Assembly (NCBI GenBank): GCA_002352945.1
Contig: DDHL01000022.1
Coordinates: forward strand, 10,589 to 15,794
Length of the DNA: 5,206 nucleotides
Source of the DNA: Campylobacteraceae bacterium UBA1877
Lineage (GTDB): Bacteria > Campylobacterota > Campylobacteria > Campylobacterales > Campylobacteraceae
Direction of reading: 5' to 3'
The notes beneath the pieces are model-generated. The model was not told where the DNA came from, made no database searches, and saw only the letters and a list, made by a program, of their open reading frames with translations. This document shows, one piece after another, positions 1-5,206 of the stretch (positions are counted from its first letter, which is position 1; the number at the start of each line of letters is the position of its first letter). The translations under genes and the position numbers were made by a program.

Positions 1-1626
1 TTTTAATACAACAATTTTATCAGCCTTTTCAACAGTGCTTAATCTATGAGCGATAACGATGGTAATGCGATCTTTTATCAAATACTCCAAAGCATCACTT
101 ATGCGTTTTTCACTTGCAGTATCAAGAGCGCTTGTAGCCTCATCTAAAATAAGAATTTGAGGGTTTTGATAAATTGCTCGAGCAATGGCTATTCGCTGGC
201 GCTGACCACCTGAAAGGTTTGTTCCATGCTCGTCTAAAATAGTATAAATTCCATTTTCTAATGATTGAATAAAATCGTATGCATTAGCTTTTTTAAGGGC
301 ATCAATAACTCTATTTTCATCAATCTCTTCCCCATAGGCCACATTGGCTGCAACACTGTCATTAAAAATATAGACTCGCTGGGTTACTATTGAGATATTT
401 CTTCTTAAACTAGATAGGTCAAACTCTTTTATACAAATTCCATTAAACCTGATTTCACCCTTGCTTGGATTGTAAAAACGAACCAATAATCTTACAAGGG
501 AACTCTTGCCTCCGCCACTATCGCCAACCAAAGCGATAAAATCGCCCCGTTTTACATGTAAATTAACTCCCTTTAACGCCTCTTTATTTCCGTATTGAAG
601 GTGTACATCTTTAAACTCAATCTCTTTTATAAAAGGCATCTTTTTATCGCCGCTAGTAATTGTTGGCATGTGGTCTAAAAGATAAAAGGTTCTCTCACTA
701 GCTGCTATGGCATCTTGCATTTGATTGTATAAATATGAGATGCGTTTAATGGGTGTATAGAGCATAAAAAGAGCAGTTAAAAAAGAGAAAAATGAACCCA
801 CGCTCATATCTCCATTAATAACCGATTTTCCCCCAATAATAATAACAACAGCAACTCCGATAGCCCCTAAAGTTTCCATAATTGGACTTGAAAGCTGGGC
901 AATTTTAACCGTTTTAAGGTTGAGTTTGAAAAATTTTAAATTATCAATTTTGAAGCGATCAAATTCAAATTTGACCGCTGCGTGAGCTTTGATAATCTCT
1001 ATATTTGTAAAAATTTCACTAAGCCTTGCAGAAAGATCTGAAGTGGTCTCTTGAGAACGCTTTGAAACCTTTTTCATGCGCTTAGCCAATCTTCCTAGCG
1101 GAATAATGGCAAGGGGCATAACAATAAGAGCAAAAAAGGAGAGCTCAAGGCTTTGATATAAAACAACGCCCAAAAGCCCAAGTATAGTAACTGATTCTCG
1201 AACAATCTCGGGAACAATATTTGACACAACCAATCGAATGCGCTCAATATCGTTTATATTTCTGCTAATAAGCTCACCTGAGCGAAATTTGTGAAAAAAC
1301 CCCATATCTTGTCTTAAAAGATTTTCAAGAACCTTGTTGCGAAACCGCCTGACAATATCTTGCCCGATATAGGCTGTAAAATAGGCTTGAGTGTAGCGTC
1401 CAGCCTCTTTTATAACATAAACTGCTATGATCGCATAAGGAAGCAAATAGAGTAGATTTTCATCTTTTGCTATAAAGATTTCATCTAAAACTGGCTTAAC
1501 CAAGTAAGCCGATGCGGCAGCTCCTAAAGAGGCTGCTAACATTCCAATGATTGCAAATATAAATTGGGGAATGTACTCTTTAAAATAGGGGCCAAAACGA
1601 GAAAAGAGAAGTTTTATTCCACTCAT
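1..1626 (-). CDS. msbA: MsbA-like lipid A/lipopolysaccharide export ABC transporter (half-transporter, permease fused to ATPase); 3' end cut by the window edge
   Basis: I translated this by hand from ATG at 1626; 542 codons are present without a stop, so only the last few dozen residues of a roughly 570-590-residue family are missing. The N-terminal half is a six-helix exporter domain, with hydrophobic segments near residues 20-42, 56-74, 136-157, 160-178, 247-266 and 275-293. The ATPase domain is complete in its motifs: aromatic A-loop Tyr345, Walker A GDSGGGKSS (368-376, Lys374), Q-loop Gln416, signature LSGGQ (471-475), Walker B ILILDE with catalytic Glu496, D-loop SALD and H-loop His527. 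MsbA homodimers use ATP to flip lipid A-core across the inner membrane. The start overlaps the cysS stop by 4 bases (ATGA) with only a weak GA-rich Shine-Dalgarno, so translation probably depends on cysS. The exporter family is certain. The lipid A substrate is inferred from similarity and from the murJ-cysS context; another lipid or peptide exporter of the same subfamily is possible. Confidence 0.88.
   Translation of the reverse strand, partial: MSGIKLLFSRFGPYFKEYIPQFIFAIIGMLAASLGAAASAYLVKPVLDEIFIAKDENLLYLLPYAIIAVYVIKEAGRYTQAYFTAYIGQDIVRRFRNKVLENLLRQDMGFFHKFRSGELISRNINDIERIRLVVSNIVPEIVRESVTILGLLGVVLYQSLELSFFALIVMPLAIIPLGRLAKRMKKVSKRSQETTSDLSARLSEIFTNIEIIKAHAAVKFEFDRFKIDNLKFFKLNLKTVKIAQLSSPIMETLGAIGVAVVIIIGGKSVINGDMSVGSFFSFLTALFMLYTPIKRISYLYNQMQDAIAASERTFYLLDHMPTITSGDKKMPFIKEIEFKDVHLQYGNKEALKGVNLHVKRGDFIALVGDSGGGKSSLVRLLVRFYNPSKGEIRFNGICIKEFDLSSLRRNISIVTQRVYIFNDSVAANVAYGEEIDENRVIDALKKANAYDFIQSLENGIYTILDEHGTNLSGGQRQRIAIARAIYQNPQILILDEATSALDTASEKRISDALEYLIKDRITIVIAHRLSTVEKADKIVVLK
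551..562. repeat. 12-bp palindrome TTTACATGTAAA, copy 1 (in msbA)
   Basis: This perfect palindrome lies within the msbA coding sequence, in codons for Leu-His-Val-Lys just before the Walker A strand. The same 12 bases recur in cysS at 2704-2715. The identity is certain; a function is not, because shared codons for the same four residues could explain it. Confidence 0.4.
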
Positions 1627-3017
1627 GAAATTGCTCTTTCCCACTGCGTTCCATTTGGAGTATCCATAAGCAAAACCCCTTTTCTGGAAAGCTCATCTCT
1701 AATCGCATCAGCTTTTGCATAATCTTTTAGAGCTTTTGCCTCATTTCTTTCTTGAATTTTTTGATCGATATAAGCTTTTTCATCTTCGCTAACGCCAAGC
1801 TGGAAGTAGCTAAAAGGATCCATATGTCCAATTCCAAGAATTTTTTGAGTAAAATCTAAAATTCCATTGATTTTAGATTTTACCTCTTTATTTTTAGGGG
1901 AGGCATCAAGAGCTTCATTTGCCTCATTTATCGCCTCATCCAAAACTGCAAGGGCTTTTGATATATTTAAATCATCTTGCAGCGCTTCAAGCATCTTTTT
2001 TTCAAACTCCAAATCAAAAGCTCTTTTTTCATAACCAAAAATGCGTTTTTTGAGTCTGTAAAGTTTGTCAAGTCGGCGTTTTGAGCTTTGCAAATCAATC
2101 TCGTTAAAATTAAAATCAGCCCTATAGTGGGTGCTAAGCAGATAAAAGCGCAAAACCTCTCCATCGTAAACTTTAAGGGCGTCTTTTATAAAAAAGCTAT
2201 TGCCCAAACTTTTACTCATTTTTTCACCGTTGATGTTAACAAATCCATTGTGCATCCAATATTTAGCTAACTTTTGTCCCGATGCGCAACGAGTTTGTGC
2301 AGCTTCATTTTCATGGTGGGGAAAAAGTAAATCTGCTCCACCTGCGTGAATATCAATCTGATACTCTTTATCGTGATTTGCAATGAATGAATCAATCATA
2401 GCTGAACACTCAATATGCCATCCAGGACGACCTTTGCCAAAAATAGATTGGTAACATGGCTGAGTATCGCTTAATTTCCAAAGGGCAAAATCTTTTGGAT
2501 TTTTTTTAGCACTATTTGATTGAACCCTTGCTTGTGCATCTTGAATATGTTGGTGCGATAGTGTAAGATAATCCTTATCTTTTGATGTATCAAAATAGAC
2601 TCCATCATCAAGAATATAAGCTGCTTTTTTATCCAGCAGTTTTTGAATAAGAGCCACTATCGCTTCGATGCTTTGAGTGGCTTTTGGCTCAATATCTGCA
2701 TCCTTTACATGTAAAGCGTGCATATCTGATTTGTATCTATCAATATAGTAGTGTGTAATCTCATCGAGAGTTTTTCCAGTTTGCTTCATTTTGGCAATAA
2801 TCTTATCATCGATATCGGTAAAATTTTTAACAAAGGTAACTTCATAGCCGCTTGCTTCAAAAACCCTTCGTAGCAAATCAAAAGCAATTGCACTTCTTGC
2901 ATGGCCTAAATGGGCATCATCATAAACCGTCGGCCCGCAGACATAGATAGTTACTTTGCCTTTTTGAAGCTCTTGAAAAGAAACTTTTTTTCGCTGCACT
3001 GAATCATAAATAACCAC
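1623..3017 (-). CDS. cysS: Cysteinyl-tRNA synthetase (CysRS), class I
   Basis: This cytoplasmic enzyme attaches cysteine to tRNA-Cys using ATP. The 464-residue length is close to E. coli CysRS (461). Numbered from the GTG start, it has zinc ligand Cys27 in YVCGPTVYD, the HIGH motif as HLGH (36-39), NFTDIDDKII (about 66-75), and GRPGWHIECSAM with zinc ligand Cys204. HHENE follows, with zinc ligands His234 and Glu238, then KMSKS (266-270). The helical C-terminal part ends in the family's hallmark AKADAIRDEL...GVLLMDTPNGTQWE. The open frame extends upstream to a TTG at 3056. I prefer GTG at 3017 because AAGGAG sits 7 bases before it and because family members begin at about VVIYDS; the extra 13 residues would match nothing known. 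The start lies inside the end of murJ (14-base overlap) and the stop overlaps the msbA start by 4 bases. No catalytic residue appears lost. Confidence 0.97.
   Translation of the reverse strand: MVIYDSVQRKKVSFQELQKGKVTIYVCGPTVYDDAHLGHARSAIAFDLLRRVFEASGYEVTFVKNFTDIDDKIIAKMKQTGKTLDEITHYYIDRYKSDMHALHVKDADIEPKATQSIEAIVALIQKLLDKKAAYILDDGVYFDTSKDKDYLTLSHQHIQDAQARVQSNSAKKNPKDFALWKLSDTQPCYQSIFGKGRPGWHIECSAMIDSFIANHDKEYQIDIHAGGADLLFPHHENEAAQTRCASGQKLAKYWMHNGFVNINGEKMSKSLGNSFFIKDALKVYDGEVLRFYLLSTHYRADFNFNEIDLQSSKRRLDKLYRLKKRIFGYEKRAFDLEFEKKMLEALQDDLNISKALAVLDEAINEANEALDASPKNKEVKSKINGILDFTQKILGIGHMDPFSYFQLGVSEDEKAYIDQKIQERNEAKALKDYAKADAIRDELSRKGVLLMDTPNGTQWERAIS
1849..1883. repeat. Perfect 14-bp inverted repeat with 7-base loop inside cysS
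   Basis: The arms are GTAAAATCTAAAAT (1849-1862) and ATTTTAGATTTTAC (1870-1883), separated by TCCATTG. Every arm base pairs. The stem is 11 A/T and 3 G/C pairs. It lies in the helical C-terminal region of cysS and encodes about residues 379-390. In the cysS mRNA no U-run follows the stem, so it does not look like a rho-independent terminator. Its function, if any, is unknown. Confidence 0.8.
2703..2716. repeat. 14-bp palindrome CTTTACATGTAAAG, copy 2 (in cysS)
   Basis: This is a perfect 14-bp palindrome whose inner 12 bases are identical to the copy at 551-562. It lies in cysS codons for Leu-His-Val-Lys, in the catalytic-domain insert. It may be coincidental. Confidence 0.4.
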
Positions 3018-4401
3018 GTAAAATCTCCTTAAATCCCCAGAGAAGAAAACTCTCAAACAGAAGTGTAAAAAATAGAATAATAAATAGTTTTGGGCGCATT
3101 ATAGCTAAAAAATATTTGTAACCATAAGCCCTAAGAGTAAGAGCTAAAAGTAAAAAACCACTAAGAGAACTAGCTAAAGCCAGCCCACCTGCGCCCATTG
3201 GCTTTATAAGAAGAAGCGAAAAGAAGATATTTACGCCCAAACTCCAAGCACTAATTTTTGCTGCCTCTTTTTGCCTTTCAGTAGCATAGAGCCAAAGGGA
3301 GAAGAGTTTTGCCAAACCAAAAGGAAGTAGTCCTGCAAGATACATTTGTAAAACCCACGCAGTATTTTCTGAATCCTCATGAGTAAAAGCACCCCTTTGA
3401 AAAAGCAGCCATGTAATTTCGTGGGATAAAACAATACCTCCAAGAGCGGCCATAGAGAGTAAAAATGTAAGTATCCAAAACCCATCACTTAAAGATTTGT
3501 GCGCTTTTTTAAAATCTTTTTGTTTTAAAGATCTTGTCACCGTAGGAAAGAGCGCAACAGAAAGAGCAATTGCAAAAAGAGCAAGGGGGAGTTGAAAAAC
3601 TCGATTTGCATAATAGAGATAACTAATGCTTCCAAAGGCCAAAAAACTAGCAAGCCATGTATCTAAAAATGCTGATAATTGCGCAGTAGAGCTACCTAAA
3701 ACCGCATGAAAAAAATTGCGATAAAAGGGCTTTGTCTGGCTACTATTTTTTTTAAACCTTTTTAATCCTGCAAAAAGCATTCTAGCCATGCGCCACTTTT
3801 TAATTGCCCAAAGGTGCACTAAGGCTTGCAAAATGCCACCCAAAACCACTCCCCAGCTTAAATTCCAAACTGTATCTTGAGGGGTTAGGGGATCAGAAAT
3901 TAAAAGCGCTCCAATCATAGCAATATTTAAAAGAGCTGTAGAAAAAGCTGTTGTTGCAAAATGCCCGCGGTAGTGCAATAGAGAAGCCATAAAGGTGACT
4001 AAATAGATTAAAAGCAAATACCAAAAATTTATTCTAACTAGCGGTGTTGCTAAGGCTATGGCGCTATCATCAAAACCGTAAGCGATTAATTTTGTAACCC
4101 AAGGAGCAGCAACCATCACTAAAAGAGAGAGCAAAAAGATAAAAGAAGAAAAACGCACTAAAATAGCGGCTGCAAATCTTCCTTTGTGGTTTGATTTTGT
4201 AAAAGCTGGTAAAAAAGCTTGAGTAAATGCACCTTCAGCAAAAACTCTCCTAAAAAGGTTAGGGAGTTTAAAAGCTACAAAAAATATATCACTATAAATG
4301 TTAGCACCTAACACGAATGCTGTAAGAATATCACGGAAAAACCCCAAAATGCGTGAAATAAATATTCCGCCACTATTAGTTAAAAAGGAACGTAACACCA
4401 T
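3004..4401 (-). CDS. murJ: MurJ (MviN) lipid II flippase
   Basis: MurJ is an inner-membrane MOP-superfamily transporter that moves the peptidoglycan precursor lipid II to the periplasmic face. The 465-residue product is hydrophobic along its whole length, with about 12-14 likely membrane helices; it is somewhat shorter than E. coli MurJ (511). The N-terminus carries the family hallmark: SRILGFFRD (16-24), then YSDIFFVAFKLPNLFRR (36-52) and FAEGAFTQAF. Arg17, Arg23, Asp38 and Arg51 align with the charged cavity residues Arg18, Arg24, Asp39 and Arg52 of E. coli. YYANR (263-267) matches E. coli YYADR, so Arg270 is kept as Arg267 but the Asp is Asn266. The ATG at 4401 has AGGA 9 bases upstream. 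It is the first gene of the operon, and its last 14 bases overlap cysS. No promoter for it is clear. Confidence 0.95.
   Translation of the reverse strand: MVLRSFLTNSGGIFISRILGFFRDILTAFVLGANIYSDIFFVAFKLPNLFRRVFAEGAFTQAFLPAFTKSNHKGRFAAAILVRFSSFIFLLSLLVMVAAPWVTKLIAYGFDDSAIALATPLVRINFWYLLLIYLVTFMASLLHYRGHFATTAFSTALLNIAMIGALLISDPLTPQDTVWNLSWGVVLGGILQALVHLWAIKKWRMARMLFAGLKRFKKNSSQTKPFYRNFFHAVLGSSTAQLSAFLDTWLASFLAFGSISYLYYANRVFQLPLALFAIALSVALFPTVTRSLKQKDFKKAHKSLSDGFWILTFLLSMAALGGIVLSHEITWLLFQRGAFTHEDSENTAWVLQMYLAGLLPFGLAKLFSLWLYATERQKEAAKISAWSLGVNIFFSLLLIKPMGAGGLALASSLSGFLLLALTLRAYGYKYFLAIMRPKLFIILFFTLLFESFLLWGFKEILRGYL
3025..3030 (-). promoter_or_regulatory. Shine-Dalgarno of cysS, embedded in murJ
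   Basis: AAGGAG reads on the minus strand 7 bases before GTG at 3017. It falls within the last codons of murJ (Phe-Lys-Glu-Ile). It is the main evidence for choosing GTG over the upstream TTG at 3056, and it implies that ribosomes finishing murJ pass directly over the cysS start. Confidence 0.85.
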
Positions 4402-4454
4402 TAATTCATATCCTATTATTCATTTATAAAATAGCCAAAACAAAGGGATTTTTC

Positions 4455-4483
4455 TTGTTTTTATCATGCAGATATGATAATAT
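4455..4483 (+). promoter_or_regulatory. Putative sigma-70-type promoter for the FapA-like gene
   Basis: TTGTTT (4455-4460) lies 17 bases before TAATAT (4478-4483); the overlapping GATAAT (4476-4481) is a closer -10 match but at 15-base spacing. Transcription would start near 4490, giving a leader of about 28 bases. In Campylobacterota the -35 box is often weak, so the -10 carries most weight. There is no flagellar sigma-28 or sigma-54 box that I can recognise. Confidence 0.35.
4461..4480. repeat. Inverted repeat over the divergent promoter region (possible operator)
   Basis: TTATCAT (4461-4467) and ATGATAA (4474-4480) are perfect 7-bp arms around a 6-base spacer. The palindrome covers the spacer and -10 of the putative plus-strand promoter, a typical place for a repressor site. 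The A/T-rich arms resemble several regulator boxes only loosely, and I cannot assign a regulator. Confidence 0.4.
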
Positions 4484-4506
4484 AAAAGAGTTTAAATTAA
4501 TGTGAG

Positions 4507-4512
4507 AGGAAG
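4507..4512 (+). promoter_or_regulatory. Shine-Dalgarno of the FapA-like gene
   Basis: AGGAAG lies with its AGGA core 7 bases before GTG at 4518. Two ATG codons (4513 and 4516) in another frame lie between it and the GTG, and they end at TAG 4540-4542 after 9 and 8 codons. The frame of the GTG has a stop at 4503-4505, so the gene cannot start further upstream. Confidence 0.75.
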
Positions 4513-4517
4513 ATGAT

Positions 4518-5206
4518 GTGGGCTTATTTAACCGACTTATAGGAGAATCTCATTCAGATGAAGACAAACAAGAGATAAATACATTTGAGCCTATCATAAT
4601 CGATATTCAAGATGTGGCAAATGAATTAAAAACTGTCGCATCAGTAAATGGTGTAAGCCCAAAATTTGTCGATTTTAACCTCTTGGAAGTTTCCACTCGA
4701 TATAAATTAAAAGATGAACCTGAATGGACAGAACTCAAAGAGGGTCAACTTGAAATTTTTGATGATGATGCATTCTTTTTAAATCCCGATTTAGCAATTG
4801 AACAGCACTTTAAAATTGAGATATTTGATACAAGAAGTCAACCTGAAACTATAGCGCTGCCTAAGCTTACTTTAGGGGCAAATAAAAATTTAACCCGAGT
4901 CGTCGCAACTGTCAAAAAGGGATTTGATATCCGATACTCATCTGATTTTGAAGAGCGTTTTATTGAAGCTATCAATAAAAAAAAGGTGCGCGCTAAAATC
5001 TTAGTTGGAATTCGAGAAGCCACTATGCAAAGAGAGGTGAAAAGAATCAGCTCTCTTATTCGAATAAATAATGCCATTACAGAGGATATAACTTTTATTG
5101 TTATGCAAGGAATTGAGCCTGTTGCTCCAGTTGATGATAACTTCATTGAACACTACAAAAAAAAGATCAAATCAGAAGATCCCAATGGGCGTGTTGATTA
5201 CTCAAG
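4518..5206 (+). CDS. DUF342/FapA (flagellar assembly protein A)-family protein, N-terminal part; 3' end beyond the window
   Basis: From GTG at 4518, 229 codons are open to the window edge. The product starts MGLFNRLIGE and is acidic and hydrophilic, with no signal peptide or membrane segment, so it is probably cytoplasmic. Near residues 198-207 it reads GIEPVAPVDD, followed by GRVDYS at 224-229. This resembles the conserved stretch (G-x-x-P-x-x-x-x-D-x) near the start of the DUF342 domain. The rest of that domain, expected to be beta-rich with a C-terminal coiled coil, lies outside the window. From memory, a DUF342 gene also lies divergently beside murJ in Campylobacter jejuni (Cj0800c), which supports the call. 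The molecular function is not established; the family name comes from a link to flagella or polar localisation in other bacteria. The GTG is the only start that fits: a stop lies just upstream in frame, and the first in-frame ATG is about 500 bases further on. Confidence 0.72.
   Translation, partial: MGLFNRLIGESHSDEDKQEINTFEPIIIDIQDVANELKTVASVNGVSPKFVDFNLLEVSTRYKLKDEPEWTELKEGQLEIFDDDAFFLNPDLAIEQHFKIEIFDTRSQPETIALPKLTLGANKNLTRVVATVKKGFDIRYSSDFEERFIEAINKKKVRAKILVGIREATMQREVKRISSLIRINNAITEDITFIVMQGIEPVAPVDDNFIEHYKKKIKSEDPNGRVDYS

Larger units (their letters stand above)
4402..4517. other. Divergent intergenic region between murJ and the FapA-like gene
   Basis: This 116-base, very A/T-rich spacer must hold the 5' leaders of both divergent genes. 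For murJ it contains the Shine-Dalgarno AGGA (4414-4411, minus strand) and, upstream, the minus-strand box TATAAA (4428-4423), which has no convincing -35 partner. For the plus-strand gene it holds a better promoter candidate and a strong ribosome binding site. A 7-bp-arm palindrome sits in its centre-right part. I see no RNA gene or riboswitch in it. Confidence 0.6.

Noticed and set aside
1946..1982. A 7-bp inverted repeat (CTGCAAG / CTTGCAG) in cysS
   Set aside because: The arms are short and 23 bases apart, which is within chance expectation.
1967..2164. A 65-codon minus-strand frame inside cysS
   Set aside because: It is an alternative frame of the confirmed CysRS gene and shows no motif.
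2088..2270. A 60-codon plus-strand frame opposite cysS
   Set aside because: It is antisense to confirmed CysRS coding sequence and its translation resembles no protein family; a shadow frame.
3018..3056. An upstream TTG (3056) that extends the cysS frame by 13 residues
   Set aside because: It lacks a Shine-Dalgarno, would enlarge the overlap with murJ to 53 bases, and adds residues absent from the family. The GTG at 3017 has AAGGAG at 7 bases.
3175..3206. An 8-bp inverted repeat (TAAAGCCA / TGGCTTTA) in murJ
   Set aside because: With a 16-base loop and 8-bp arms, a few such pairs are expected by chance in a window of this size.
3231..3488. An 85-codon minus-strand frame inside murJ
   Set aside because: It is an alternative frame of murJ; its hydrophobic, aromatic-rich translation is what a membrane-protein gene gives in the wrong frame.
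4406..4423. A tiny upstream frame (Met-Asn-Asn-Arg-Ile) in the murJ leader
   Set aside because: It has no Shine-Dalgarno and is only five codons; in an A/T-rich leader this is expected by chance.
4838..5146. A 102-codon minus-strand frame at the right end
   Set aside because: It is antisense to the FapA-like gene, whose plus-strand frame is open throughout with recognisable motifs.
4977..5164. Two runs of eight A (4977-4984 and 5157-5164) in the FapA-like gene as phase-variable tracts or frameshift sites
   Set aside because: Both are ordinary Lys-Lys-Lys codons. Similar eight-base runs occur in cysS (2500-2507) and murJ (3746-3753). At the first run, shifts to either other frame reach a stop within a few codons.

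Overview
The window is AT-rich, densely coded bacterial chromosome. Protein motifs and gene order point to a member of the Campylobacterota (formerly Epsilonproteobacteria). From memory, murJ, cysS and msbA together, next to a divergently read DUF342/FapA-family gene, is an arrangement found in Campylobacter and its free-living relatives. The genus cannot be told from the sequence alone. I saw no tRNA or rRNA gene, insertion sequence, phage gene, CRISPR array or rho-independent terminator.

Layout. Three minus-strand genes form one tight operon, transcribed from high to low coordinates: murJ (lipid II flippase, 4401 to 3004), cysS (cysteinyl-tRNA synthetase, 3017 to 1623) and an msbA-like lipid A export ABC transporter (1626 down to the window edge, 3' end missing). 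Adjacent genes overlap by 14 and 4 bases, which suggests translational coupling. A 116-base spacer (4402-4517) separates this operon from a plus-strand gene that starts with GTG at 4518 and runs off the right edge. It encodes the N-terminal 229 residues of a DUF342/FapA-like protein.

Together, murJ and msbA supply the two lipid-linked precursor flippases of the envelope: lipid II for peptidoglycan, and lipid A-core for the outer membrane. cysS lies between them as a housekeeping translation gene. The FapA-like protein belongs to a family named for flagellar assembly, but its role here is unproven.

I found no novel multi-gene system; the genes are conserved core genes. The points worth a second look are small: a perfect 14-bp inverted repeat inside cysS, a 7-bp-arm palindrome over the putative promoter in the divergent spacer, overlapping out-of-frame ATG codons at the GTG start of the FapA-like gene, and a 12-bp palindrome that occurs once in msbA and once in cysS.
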